A stretch of 64,000 nt of DNA from Misgurnus anguillicaudatus (GCF_027580225.2 NC_073359.2:10235001-10299000); one strand, 5' to 3'; shown: positions 43,826-56,990, numbered from the stretch's first letter. The notes: generated by a model from the sequence alone, not told the origin. Made by a program: numbers and translations.

Positions 43826-44378
43826 TTTATCAGCATGAAAAGCTAAATATAACTTTACTGCTTTCCGATACACTCAGGAAACACTTAATATTCCTACATT
43901 TTTATTCCTTATTGTTATCTTTATTGTTATTATTTACAATGCCAAAAATACAAACCGCCAAAAAATAAATTCTTCTGCAAAAAGTCCAGGGAGTGTTTAA
44001 AGTAACAACCACTTTTATATCTCCTTTTTATACTCACTAATGGTAAACCACTATGTATTAAGAAACTTTCTCTACGTTGGCATTTTTATTTCTGCTCTAC
44101 TTTACTTTTGAATCTTGACTCTTGTAAGATAAATTCCTAGCAATATTTCAAATGGTATTACTGTGAATAAAAGTGTCTGTTGAATAATAAAATGAAAGTT
44201 ATTCTGAAATAAAAAAACAGCTCAGTCAGTAGTGTCCACTGGAACCTTCATGGCTACAGCACTGTTCAAAAACTAAAGCTCTTAGCAAGAGAAGAAAGCT
44301 GGTCACACAGAGAATGATAATCATATACAACCACCAATGACTCGACTCACAGGCAAGCCCACGAGCCATCCTCTAGAT
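43826..44378. other. anos1 intron, nothing recognised
   Basis: AT-rich; 44160-44185 (GTGAATAAAAGTGTCTGTTG) may be a SINE tail scrap. Confidence 0.45.
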
Positions 44379-45566
44379 CAGTGGTCTCAAACTCCCGGCC
44401 CGCGGGCCATTTGTGGCCCGCCCTCCCCCTCTCTGCGGCCCGCGTCACCCTTCAACAATATAACGTAATCTGGCCCGCAGAAAGATTTTTATTTAAATTC
44501 GTTTTTTATTTAAACGTTTAAGGGTCCGGTCACATGTCGCGTCTAACAACGCGAGTTAAAACGAGTCGAGGCGTTTCTTAAAGTTTGTTTACTTTTCAAA
44601 GTGCTTGCTTGGGAGCGGAGGTTGCGCAGCGTGGGGTCGCGTCATTCGTTGCTACGCAGCCACGAGCGCGCGCTCCGTGATGGCGAGGGTAACGGAATGC
44701 GTGATCGGATTTTAATTCCTCTCGCGTCAATCATATCATTGTCACAATGCGATCAGTTCATCTGATCGCGACTTTGTAGTGTTTGTCCAGAGAAGATTTG
44801 TTACTTCCGGGTGGATACTCTGTTACTCAGAGAAGAGCTGCTGTGGGGTTATTACCGTAGTTCACATCAAGTCACAGCTTCTAATGGAGAAACCGCAGTG
44901 AGATGTAGTGCAACAGTTTAATATTAAACTACGGATGAGAAAATGACCCATCAAAGTGCCCAGGTTAGGAAAAGAGGAAAGATGAGGAGAAATTACAGAG
45001 GATACAAGTACTTCTATATGAAATATATATGAAGTATAATACATTATTATCTTGCTTGCTTATACATAGAGCAGTATTATTTATTTTTACTGTCCAAGCT
45101 TATGTAACATTGACTACCCATCCAAATGTTTTAGGATCACTTTCACTTATTAATATTTTTCTAAATATAATAGCAAATTCATTAAAACGGTGGAATAACA
45201 AAAAGGAACATAATAAAGTCAATACTATGACTGAAAACAGTCAAAAACAAATAAAAACAGAAACACTTACTGTTGGTACATTTTTTATAATAGTTTATAA
45301 ATGTATAGGAATTAAATTTGTTAGTTTTAATAGGCCTTAGTTAATAATTCAAAGCCTAATAAGGTTAAAAAAATTACTTACTTTTATAAAATAATGTATA
45401 TTAAAAAATAAAAAACACTGTTTATATATTTTCAAGTATTATTATACATAAAAAAATATTTTAAAGAAATATTGTACTTTTTTGAACGTTAAAATAGCTC
45501 TGCGGCCCTCTGATGAAATGTCAGTCTCAGAAATGGCCCCAAGCCAGTTTGAGTTTGAGACCCCTG
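44379..45566. mobile_element. hAT (Charlie-like) element, 8-bp TSD CTCTAGAT
   Basis: Exact duplication CTCTAGAT at 44371-44378 and 45567-45574. Ends CAGTGGTCTCAAACTC and (inverse) CAGGGGTCTCAAACTC, with GGCCCGCGGGCC near the left end. 1188 bp; the interior is AT-rich on the right and GC-rich on the left. No transposase could be read, so it is non-autonomous. Confidence 0.94.
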
Positions 45567-45574
45567 CTCTAGAT

Positions 45575-46111
45575 GAACAGGGACTGAAGCTCGTGCCCTA
45601 GCCCAGCCGGGGTCAACTCCAGAGGGACACTGGGTGTGTCTAGGCTCCCAGCTGTCCAGTCTCTTAATGTTAGAAAAGAGAGAGTGGCTTAAGGGGTTAA
45701 TCCCACTCCCAAGGCATTGTAGGCTGCATGTGTAACTCTGTACAGCAGAAATGCCACAGTTAAACATCTGACAGCTTTCTTGATTCTCCAGGGTCAGACC
45801 TGGCAGATAAAACCGGACAAGAACCAGATCGAGATCTCGACACTAAGGCCCATTTTTCAGTTTTACCCCTACACTTTTCCCCTACACTCAGTTCAGCGCG
45901 TTCACGTGAAGGGCTAGAGATGTCCCAATGCTCTTTTAATTGGAGGGGTATAGAAAGGGCCAAATAGCCCTTTAAACAAAGATTTTTCAGGACCACACTT
46001 GCTCATGTGAGTATAATTCTAGTTTTTTTCACATTAATTAAGTTTTTAATGACAAGTAATTTTTTGTTTTATGTTACATTCAATCTTGTGATCATATTGA
46101 CAGTCATGTAA
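45575..46111. other. Intron, unique-looking
   Basis: 45580-45790 is GC-richer than its surroundings and is interrupted from its left continuation only by the hAT element above. No domain in the frames on either strand. Confidence 0.4.
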
Positions 46112-46499
46112 TTAAAGGTGCAGTGTGTAATTTTTAGAAGGATCTCTTGACAGAAATGCAAAATAATATACAAAACTAAATTATCAGGGGTGTACACAAA
46201 GACCTTGCATAATGAACCGTTATGCGTTTATTGCCTTAGCATGAGAAGTTTTATCTACATACACAGAGGGTCCCCTTACATGGAAGCCGCCATTTTGTTC
46301 AGCCATGTTTCTACAGAAGCCCTTAACGGACAAACTTTTTTACTAAGTTGTCTTCAACGATGACATGTTTGTCCGGTGACGGCTACCGTAGCTTCTCTGT
46401 GTGTTTCAAAAGCAAGAGGTGAGCAGTGGACTGAGCCGTCGGCTGCAATTCACAACCTCACCACTAGATGCCGCTAAAATTTACACACTGCACCTTTAA
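46112..46499. mobile_element. MITE with TTAAAGGTGCAGTGTGTAA ends
   Basis: TTAAAGGTGCAGTGTGTAAT on the left and TTTACACACTGCACCTTTAA on the right form an 18-bp inverted pair. Internal GGAAGCCGCCATTTTGTTCA and CACCACTAGATGCCGCTAAA are landmarks of a very common fish MITE. Non-coding, 388 bp. Confidence 0.88.
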
Positions 46500-46571
46500 A
46501 AGAAATGATTGCAACAAAAAAAAACGCAAAAGTTTACCAACATATCCCACGTTACTAATTGCACAATAGTA

Positions 46572-47365
46572 GGGGTGCACGGGGCAAAAACTAACGCGGG
46601 TTAGTTGTAACACGGACTGTTTACATTGTTGCACAAGGGTGAACGTTTTGTTTTTCCAGTGTTTTTTTTCACACCACCAAAAGACGATCTCCCACAAATT
46701 ATTGGAAATGTATAATGGTTGTCCAGAGAGTTATTGATGAACGAGTATTTTGGTGGCATGTAAGTAAATTTTTTGGTGGCCTTGAAAATATTTTGACCCA
46801 GCGGGGTTAATTGTAACGCTGTGTTACAACTAACCCCTCAGCAATTACGATACGAAAACCGCTAACCTTAGCGTAATTCTTGCCGTTGTTTTAAATAGGC
46901 TACACACAAATAATTGCTGCCTCCCAACAAAATAAATGTGCATGTCTTATCAAACATTGTGACTTGTTCATATCTTTAATATTGATTGAATAAGGTCATG
47001 TCAAAGAATGAAATCATTATGAAATGAATGGCTAAAATCAGAATTTGATGCTCATTATCTCAGAATTTGATTTTGAAACTGTAGTATGGTTATTACAGAC
47101 TGGGTCACATATTTAAAAAAATGTTTTGTCATAAATGTGCTGCTTTTTCTCACATATTTGTATCCATTTATAATTGAACTATTGTTAGAAAAGGGCTGGA
47201 TGAATGAATACAGTGGATACCTGTCTATTATAGACAGATATATAAACAATATCCACTTCAAGTATATAGACAAAACAGTATTGAAATATTTGCCTGCAAA
47301 CTTAATTTTTAGCAATTGTTACAACTAACCCCCTGCTTGTTACAATTAACCCCACCTATTGGGGA
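46572..47365. mobile_element. Element with repeated GTTACAACTAACCCC words, partial
   Basis: Starts GGGGTGCACGGGGCAAAAAC. The motif GTTACAAYTAACCCC or its inverse appears at 46593, 46806, 46823, 47319 and 47339. No right terminus could be paired with the left one. Likely a decayed DNA transposon. Confidence 0.5.
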
Positions 47366-48997
<1,632 letters not shown>

Positions 48998-49002
48998 ATA
49001 TA

Positions 49003-49693
49003 AGCTGTGTCTGAAACCGCTCCCTCGTTCACTCATTCACTATTCCCTATTTAGCAAATGACAATTGAGTCCACTATATGGGGAAGAAGGAAACGAAAAT
49101 GAGTGAGCGATTTCGGACACTGACGTAAATACCATGCGTTGGAGAGCTGTCGCAGAGATTCGTCATAAACCCTTACACCTGTGAGGCTTTATTGATTGTA
49201 CTGTGAAACGGTAAAGTTTACTTTCTTATTGTTTGTCACATCATTTGTCATATTTATTGTAATAGTTAATAATAAAGAGAACAAAACAACGGCTTATCAT
49301 ATTTATTTACTGTTGTTTATTTATTAATTAATAAAAATGTGTATTACATTTTTTAAGTAAAATATATCACAATTATTTTGAATTTGTTTATTTTTGAAAT
49401 ATAACTGGCAACAAGAATTAAAATTTTTTGTATAAACGTAAATCTTTGGTGTTTACTGTCAGTATCCTTTAGCTGATTCCACTTATGCATTCGTCTCCCG
49501 TTGCATCATGGGAAATATAAGTGAGCGAGTGTACACGAATGTACCCTCAGAATCAAGGTGCACTGTGGGTAAAAAGTAGTGAACGGATGTAGGGAATGGA
49601 CTTGTTCACTTAGGTTTCGGACACCACTACAAAATGCCCGACACCCGATACAGTGCACTATTTAATGGATAGGGAGCGGTTTCCGACACAGCT
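49003..49693. mobile_element. MITE with AGCTGTGTCTGAAACCGCTC ends
   Basis: AGCTGTGTCTGAAACCGCTC at 49003 mirrors GAGCGGTTTCCGACACAGCT ending at 49693, with one or two mismatches. Internally GAGCGATTTCGGACACT and TTTCGGACACCACT repeat the end motif. Non-coding, about 690 bp. Confidence 0.85.
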
Positions 49694-49827
49694 ATAGATT
49701 TTACTGTAGGTATACTTGTCAAATATTGAACTTATTTAAACTCTTAACTCATTTAACTTTAACTTGTGCTGTTCCCTTATTTTCTAGCTTCAGTACTACC
49801 TTCATACATTGTGCTAATTGTTGGGTC
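49694..49827. other. Short intron stretch
   Basis: No recognised feature. Confidence 0.5.
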
Positions 49828-50263
49828 TTAAAGGGACACTCCACTTTTGATATTACGCAGTGCCCGAAAATAGTCCCCTGCTATTGAAAGTTACCAAGGG
49901 GACTATTTTCGGCTGCTGCGTAATATCATTGCGCCTGCTGCAGCCACGTTACAGCAGCAAAGTCGTTGATTATTACGCCAGAATGAGAGTATAGTCCTAG
50001 CCATATCTGCCTAGAAAATCACAACTTTTAATTTTCTGTCAGTCTTAGTACACGATTTAAATACAGAAGAGTCAAGTTTTAAATAGGAAAAATATTAAAA
50101 CTCTTTGGTTATTTTTTAGCGTGATGCTAATGTTCAAATCAGATTCTGCTAAGCTATGCTAAAAGTGGTACTGCCAGACCCGGAGATCGGCTGAATGGAT
50201 TCCAAAACGGTAAAAATCAAATGTTTAACTCTAGGGGAGCTGGAAAATGAGCTTATTTTCAGA
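49828..50263 (+). mobile_element. Palindromic MITE family P, copy 3
   Basis: Starts TTAAAGGGACACTCCACTTT; a hairpin follows, GATATTACGCAGTGCCCGAA with AATAGTCCCC at 49849-49879 against GGGGACTATTTTCGG with TGCTGCGTAATATC ending near 49927. Then the long arm to CTGGAAAATGAGC. One arm is shortened, as in the other two copies, so none of the three is a full palindrome. Confidence 0.85.
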
Positions 50264-50594
50264 ATGCTACATGTTAGTGACTTAAATGTAAGGGTCCGCT
50301 GTATACAGAAAAGTACAAAAATATAATATTTTGGTATTATTTAGCATTTACAAGGCGGCAGACAAAATTTACAAGGCAGCAGACAGAACTCAGTTACAAA
50401 AGCAACACTTAGTTGTTTATGTTGGATTTAGAGGTGCCACGAGTGAGGTTTATTGTAGACATGTGGTTTGTAAAGGGTAAATGTTTTATGAAAGGAAAAA
50501 GGACATTCGGGTGAAATGTATTTAGTAACAGTAGAGACAGTATGGGTGCACTTTGCTATGTAAAGTAAATATGACATATGCAAGAAGGTCTTAC
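50264..50594. other. anos1 intron, nothing recognised
   Basis: About 330 bp next to the exon donor, without repeat or coding. Confidence 0.5.
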
Positions 50595-50642
50595 CTGTGA
50601 ACATCTTCTGTGGATGTCACACCAGCCCAACACACGGTCATT
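50595..50642 (-). CDS. anos1: anos1 micro-exon: Cys-box segment, 16 codons
   Basis: 48-bp exon reading NDRVLGWCDIHRRCSQ, phase 0 at both ends. Human anosmin-1 has NNGSLVWCQNHKQCSK, identical in length and with both cysteines and the WC pair in place. Acceptor TTTTTTATTTCCTTCAG|AAT at 50643 and donor TCACAG|GTAAGACC at 50594 are strong. It joins in frame to CLQPCKE at 16330, across a 34 kb intron. It is too short to be found by frame search alone; the length identity, the two cysteines and the splice sites together support it. The first exon (signal peptide plus the CASRC-type motif) was not found upstream to 64000. Confidence 0.88.
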
Positions 50643-50761
50643 CTGAAGGAAATAAAAAACATACAAATAAAACATTAAATACATTCAAAAATTAAATGAA
50701 TTACCCTGAACACCAAGGTACCACTCTGAAGGGACTTTATTTTTGTTTAAGACAAAACACT
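50643..50761. other. Intron beside micro-exon
   Basis: Short AT-rich stretch holding the polypyrimidine tract of the exon; nothing else. Confidence 0.5.
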
Positions 50762-51652
50762 GGCTATGTTTACATGCACAAAATTTTGTCAATTCGACAG
50801 AATTTAATACGATTGAAGGTTACGACGATACAGTTTACATGCACCCTAAACATTGCAATCCGATTAAAATGTTCGCTTACATGTACATTAAATAGAATCC
50901 GAACCGAACGTATGCGCAAGCGCACAGCCAGGGTTGCCAGATTCGCGTATCAGAACCATCCCAAATGGACATTCAAAACTAGCTCAAAAGCATCCCAATG
51001 ACTATTCACAGCCCAAATACCAATAACTAATGAACGAAATACTTTAATCTTCAGCCCGCAGAAAATAAACAACTGGTGGAAACAGTTAAACAGTAGCTCA
51101 AATCTAAACTAAAAAAAGCAGAGGACTTGGCAACGCCTCGCTGCGGACAGCATCTCTCGTCGAGTTCAGGCTTTATCTCTGGATTAAAGTCAAAGCGGAG
51201 TTGGAGAAAGTTGTTCTTAAGATGTTTTCAGATATAGCTGATGAAAACACCCTTTTCAAAAGTCACAACGCTATTTTATTGCTTTAAGTAACCTAATGTT
51301 TTAATAGTACACATAAACGCAATAATAATGTGCGATGCCACTTCCTTGCTATTGTTTCTGTGACGAGAATCATGTGATATAAGAGTTTAATATAAGACGT
51401 GAACTTGAGCACAAATGTTAGGTATTTTTGCATCCGACTGAGAAAATACTACAATTCATGCGTTTACATGCGTACTTTTCTCCTGCGGATCGGATCACAG
51501 ATCGGAGTACACCACCCCCTTCAATACGATCCAAATTTGCATCTGATCGTTCCTCAGTCGTATTGATTAAGGTGTTTACATGAAGGCTTTTCAATAGGAT
51601 TGAGCCATCAATACGATTACAAACGGATTATTTGGTTGCATGTAAACGTACC
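50762..51652. mobile_element. MITE with GGCTATGTTTACATGCA ends
   Basis: GGCTATGTTTACATGCACAA on the left, GGTTGCATGTAAACGTACC on the right. Internal half-repeats GTTTACATGCACCC and GTTTACATGCGTACT continue the theme. The centre (50920-51020, GCCAGGGTTGCCAGATTCGC) may be a further inserted repeat. The frame at 50696-51001 is not a gene. Confidence 0.7.
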
Positions 51653-52103
51653 TATTGGTATGAAATATTTTAGTGGCTGTTAAAATGTTATGTTAATATT
51701 GAGATAAAATAGACAGTGGAGTAATGCATTCAACATGAAAGTAGTACCAGTCAAGATGACTTGCAGTACTGAGGTCAGTAGTTAAAGGAGGAGGAGTCTG
51801 TTGACACATTTGAATAAAAACCTGTTTAATATTAAGTGTTAATTGGAAGTTGGAACTTATGAAATACCGGTAATTTGGATCTGTCTTAATAAAATTCTCA
51901 GGAGATGCTTAGGACAAAATCCCTCAAAACAAAAGGTCAAGACTTTCTCAATTTTTGGTCATGACGAAGAATCACTTTCAAAAACCCTTGCAACTACTAC
52001 TGAAATGAATGAATTATAAACTAATTTTGCTTTAGGACACATATTTTATATTGGACATCACCTGGCGACCAATCTAAATTATTAATTATCATCAAACTTG
52101 CTC
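51653..52103. other. Intron, nothing recognised
   Basis: AT-rich, about 450 bp, no frames or repeats of note. Confidence 0.5.
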
Positions 52104-52995
52104 TTAAAGGAATATTCCATTTTCTTAAAAGAAAAATCCAGATAATTAACTTACCACCATGTCATCCAAAATGTTGATGTCTTTCTTTGTTCAGTCGAGA
52201 AGAAATTATGTTTTTTGAGGAAAACATTGCAGGATTTTTCTCATTTTAATGGACTTCAATAGACACCAACAATTAATACTTAACACTTAACAGTTCTTTT
52301 CAAAGGACTCTAAACGATCCCAAACGAGGCACAAGGGTCCCATCTAGCGAAACGATTGTCATTTTTGACAAGAAAAAAATGCTCTTTTAAACCACAACTT
52401 TTCGTCCGGTCCAGCGTGACCTAACGTAAATGCGTAGTGACGTAGGGAGATCACGTGTTACATATATAAAACGCACATTTGCGAACCATTGTAAATAATA
52501 AACTGACACAAAGACATTAATTAGTATCAGTTGACATACAACAATGTAGGAACGGTCCTCTTTCAACACACTTGTAAACACAGAGGCGGAGTTTCGCGTT
52601 CGTCCTCTGTGACCTCTTGACGTCATGATGTATTGCGTGGGGTCGTGCTGGCGCATCACGACCGGATCTGGACGAGAAGTTGTGGTTTAAAAGTGCATAT
52701 TTTTTATTTTTCTTGTCAAAAATGACAATCGCTTTGCTAGACAAGACCCTTATGCCTTGTTTGGGATCGTTGATAGTCCTTTGAAACTCCGTTGAAAAAA
52801 ACTGTTAAGTGTTGAGTTAAGTATTAAATGTTGGGCTCTATTAAAGTCCATTAAAATGAGAAAAATCCTGCAATGTTTTCCTCAAAAAAATAATTTCTTC
52901 TCGACTGAACAAAGAAAGACATCAACATTTTGGATGACATGGTGGTGAGTAAATTATCTGGATTTTTCTTTTAAGAAAATTGACTATTCCTTTAA
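52104..52995. mobile_element. Foldback MITE family R, third copy
   Basis: TTAAAGGAATATTCCATTTT to GAAAATTGACTATTCCTTTA, arms inverted for more than 200 bp as in 33271-34173. The middle is in the opposite orientation relative to that copy (minus-strand frame 52387-52659 equals the plus-strand segment 33680-33880), so the central unit has flipped between copies. Confidence 0.88.
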
Positions 52996-54213
52996 ACACC
53001 TGCACAATTGTGGTCATCACTCCTAATTATCTTTAACATTTCTACATTCATTCCAAATCATCCGGAAATAAAATAAAGATCCATATGCATCATATAAGAG
53101 TTCATGTGTGTTAAGTGTCTGTTAAAATTACTAGTTACGTACTGTATATTTGTCATGATGCCGTCAGTGGCATTTAAAGTCAACATTTTTCCAGTCTGGG
53201 GCGACGTGGGCGAGAATGAATCATGTATAAAGACGTAAACACACCGTAACCACAGCCTATGTGGCTATGAGCACTTAATGTGGCTAATGAGTGATGGTGA
53301 TGAGTGTCTGTGTTTAGACATCTGTCATATTTTTTATTAACTGACATTAGACATCACAAATACAAAACAATATTACTCTTGTAAACTCATGACAAAATTG
53401 TTTTAAGTGCTCAACAGACGAATGCCACACTAAGAGGTCTGACCAGGCTTTTGTAAAGTTTCAATTAGGACCTCAGGGACATAGAGAGCTCATTGTGTGT
53501 CATCAAGTCTCCAAAGGAATGCTGGAGCGTAACATCATCTCAGGAGATCACATCAAACCTAAATCCTTCTTGATGAGGTTCCCAGACAAATGCTTTTACT
53601 CCACACCCTTAAACTAAACCAAAACACTTACAGGTTTATGTGACAAACTTTAATGAGGAAATTAAAACTCTCACTGTTTTTCTTCAAAGACAAACAAACA
53701 CAAGTAAAAAAAGGCTTTTGAAGCCTTGTCATCTTAGTCGAGAAAAGAGCTTTTGTTATCCCATAATGAAAGCTTTAGACAATGGAAATCATCTTAATCC
53801 TTTCATTTATCTACTAAAATAAATAAAGCATCTCAGTGTAGACTAGGCAACCTATACCGTACATCACTGTGTGAAAACAGTAATATATATTAAATAATCA
53901 CAAATAATCATTAGTGTGGTTCAGAAACTCTCACATGTTTGCTTGGACCATTAAGAAGTAACTATTTAACAGAGTTAAACTTCAGTTCAAGGGTATGCCT
54001 TGTTGCATTTCTTCTGAAGTCCAGCCGAAACTAACATAGCTACCACAGACGTTTCATTGGTCAAGTGATTTTAAACATAGTCAAGTCAAAGTCAGTACTA
54101 TCGGGGCTTTATCATAGTCTTTACTGATAATTTACTGGTAAATTGCAGTTGGGTGATGTGTGAACAGAACCTTTCTGGTAAATCGGTATTATCTATAATC
54201 TGATATTATCTTG
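52996..54213. other. Upstream/intron sequence, repeat-poor
   Basis: About 1.2 kb with no repeat seen elsewhere in the window; the frame 53640-53822 has no domain. Possible conserved noncoding block. Confidence 0.4.
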
Positions 54214-54290
54214 ATATTTGTTCCCTGGGGTTTGAACACAAAAATTTGCTGCTAACACAATGCTTTACTAATTAAGCTACAGGAACATAC
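54214..54290 (-). mobile_element. tRNA-derived SINE head fragment
   Basis: Minus strand TGTAGCTTAATTAGTAAAGC (A box), GTGTTAGCAGCAAA, then GTTCAAACCCCAGGGAAC (B box). Same type as 12283-12424 but without the tail. Confidence 0.7.
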
Positions 54291-54318
54291 AGTACAGCAT
54301 ACAGTTATAATGGTGGTG

Positions 54319-55094
54319 TTAAAGGGATAGTTCGCCCAAAAATGAAAGTGGGGTCATTAATGACTCACCACCATGTCGTTCCAAACTCGTAAGACCTCCG
54401 TTCATCTTCGGAAACACAGTTTAAGATGTTTTATATTTAGTCCGAGATTGTGTTGACCCTCCATTGAAAATCTATGTACGGTATGCTGTCCATGTCCAGA
54501 AAGGTACTAAAAACGTCATCAAAGTAGTCAATGTGACATCAGTGGGTCAGTTATAATGTGTTGAAGCATCGAAAATGCATTTTGGTCCAAAAATAACAAA
54601 AAATACGACTTATTCAGCATTGTCTTATCTTCGGTATCTGTTGTGAAGTGCATGCGCGAGACTAAAGTCACGTGACTGCAGTGACGCGGATTACGTACGA
54701 CGCGGCTGACGTGATATCTGGTGCGCCCCGCTGATTTTTTTTTGTGCTCGCGGGCTTCGTTTACAGTCTGAGGGAGACGCACGCTGTAAGTTTGGAAAAA
54801 AAACTTTGCAAACATGTCAGCCACGTCACTGCAGTCATGTGACTTTAGTCTCGCACCAAAATGTATTTTCGATGCTTCAACACATTCTAACTGACCCACT
54901 GATGTCACAGACTACTTTGATGATGTTTTTATTACCTTCCTTGACATGGATAGTATACCGTACATAGATTTTCAATGAAGGGTCAACAAGCTCTCTGACT
55001 AAATATAATACATCTTAAACTGTGTTCCGAAGATGAACGGAGGTCTTACAAGTTTGGAACGACATTATTTTTATTTTTGTGTGAACTATCCTTT
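54319..55094. mobile_element. Foldback MITE with AAAGGGATAGTTC ends
   Basis: TTAAAGGGATAGTTCGCCCA on the left is mirrored by GTGTGAACTATCCTTTT on the right. Arms are inverted for about 350 bp (CGTTCCAAACTCGTAAGACC, GTTCATCTTCGG, TTGAAGCATCGAAAATGCAT, GACTAAAGTCACGTGACTGC). One of the commonest fish MITE ends. Non-coding; the frame 54528-54908 is an artefact. Confidence 0.88.
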
Positions 55095-55118
55095 TCAAAT
55101 TATTTTATTTAATAAGAT

Positions 55119-55438
55119 GGGAAACGTCTCGTTTACGTATGTAACAATGAGGAATGGAACAAGATGCTGCGTCATGAAATGACACATTGGGAACACGCCA
55201 GCAGCGTGCGCTCATGTGAAATCTTTGTACAACTATTCCAAGTCCTTATAAAAGCACAGAGTGATGATGTCACGAGTGGCAGTGAAACCAGAAGGTATAA
55301 AAGGGATGTGTAAGCAAAGCATGCCAGCTTTGAAACGTGAAGCAAGCGCTACATGCACATTGAGTTATGGCAAAGAGATACAGCGTCTTCATGCTTTTCT
55401 CAGGGAACCATGGTTACATATGTAACCGAGATGGTACC
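55119..55438. mobile_element. Short MITE with GGGAAACGTCTCG ends
   Basis: GGGAAACGTCTCGTTTACGT with ATGTAAC on the left, GGTTACATATGTAACCGAGA on the right. Contains CACAGAGTGATGATGTCACG. About 320 bp, non-coding. Confidence 0.65.
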
Positions 55439-55774
55439 TTTTAAAGGGGAACATTGGGAGAGCAGATTATTCTTGATCCCAAAGAGCGGCACCCTCCAAA
55501 ACCCTGCGTGATAATCAGGGCTTCTTGGTGACGGCCTTATGAGCAATAATGACAGTCCTTCGATTGGTCTCATCTGCTTTTGGTGTGGCCTGTGGTTGTT
55601 GCTTCGACCACCAAGCTCCCTGAGGGGGGCTGTGCGAGTGTTAACACTCTGTTTTGCTGCTATGGACCCCTGTGAGCCGCAAAGCTTTGCCCACCATACT
55701 AGATGTAACGTGGCAATAATCTACAGGTTATGGGCAGTGTCTGGGTTTTTAGCGAGGGGCAACCTTCCAATCTC
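55439..55774. other. Unclassified, probably repeat-derived
   Basis: The plus-strand frame 55539-55799 runs through it but shows no domain. Begins near TTTTAAAGGGGAACATTGGG. Confidence 0.4.
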
Positions 55775-56990
55775 TCCGATGAAGCCAATACGGAAGTGAT
55801 TTAAACTGCAATTCGTCGACTGGCCGCTAGAGGCAGGCTCCAAAAGGGAGCCAATTCCCATAGACGTTCATGTTAAAATGGCCAACTTTACAGTAGAAAA
55901 TAATATGTTTACAGCCTGATACAAAAATTGTTTTTGGTCTGTATAGCTAATTTTGTCCTTCATGACAACTGTAATGCCGAGTTCAGACTGTATGATTTTC
56001 AAACTAGTCGAGTCATCTGTCGTTTCACACTGCGTGATTATCTGGGGAAGGGTTCAGTCGCTGCTGTTTCAGACTGCATGATGGATTGGTGACAGGGGTT
56101 TTCATACTGCATGACTTTACCGTAAGAAGAATCGCCGATAACTTTTTCCCGGTCCGCAAACTACGTCTCACAACCAAACGCACGCGAGAAGTGACGCGAA
56201 GGAAACAACGCGAGCTCACGCGTGCAAGACCGGAGTTCTCACGTGAGACTGGGATTATTATTAAAAATGGTCACCCGCAAGAAGTTTACCATACAAATTG
56301 CATGTGCGCTCATTTGCAGCAGAAAGAAGAAGAAATACAAATTATGAAGGAGGAAATGTTTTGAGAGACTCCTCCCCGAACTTCAAGCTGTCCTGTATGT
56401 TGCTCTCTCATTGGATGTAGGTCATCGCCGATGTTATTGTCAGTCAAAACACATTTCACACGGCATGATTTTAAATCGCCGACCGGTCCAGATATTTAGC
56501 ATGCCAAATATCTCACGGGTGTCGGCGACTCGTCGGCGATCCTCTCAGAACGCGTCTTTTATAATTCACACTGTGTGATTGTCACTCGCGTGCACGAGCA
56601 TCGATTTGCCTGTGATTTCGGGCATTTGTCGGCGATTTCTCAAAACCTGTCGGCGATTTCTCAAAACCTGTCGGCGAGTCAAAATCAGGGCTAAAATCGT
56701 GCAGTCTGAACTCGGCATAAGGGAGGTGAATTTTTTTGTACCTCATCCGTTTAAATGATATTAAGCCTCAAAGTTCTGCATAATTAAGGGCGTGGCCACT
56801 TGAGTGACGGTTGAACAGCCACTGCTGTCACTAGAGTCGAGCTACGCGGCCGTAATTTCAGCAGCCAGTCACCTCATCTTCACCCACGTCCCACCTTTTT
56901 ACCCATTTTCGGATATCCGCGAGTGATGTGCGTGATGCGCGGCCAAATGGCAACGGCAGGCACTGCCTACTTTAAGCTTCAAAAACGATC
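55775..56990 (+). mobile_element. GATGAAGCCAATACGGAAGT element, split by a Harbinger-like copy
   Basis: GATGAAGCCAATACGGAAGT, CGACTGGCCGCTAGAGGCAG and TTCATGACAACTG before the insertion; GGGAGGTGAATTTTTTT, AATTAAGGGCGTGGCCACTT, ATATCCGCGAGTGATGTGCG after it. Both sides belong to one common fish repeat; removing 55975-56717 and one TAA restores it. Ends approximate. Confidence 0.7.
55975..56717. mobile_element. PIF/Harbinger-type MITE, TSD TAA
   Basis: TAA at 55972-55974 and 56718-56720; ends TGCCGAGTTCAGACTG and (inverse) TGCCGAGTTCAGACTG, 16 bp perfect. Near the right end GTCGGCGATTTCTCAAAACC occurs twice in tandem (about 56628-56672). The frame 56086-56364 ends in a charged coiled segment (HLQQKEEEIQIMKEEMF), perhaps a piece of a captured or original coding region, but no Harbinger DDE or Myb domain is visible. 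Confidence 0.9.

Noticed and set aside
45029..45340. 103-codon plus-strand frame
   Set aside because: It lies inside the hAT element 44379-45566, is AT-rich, and shows no transposase motif.
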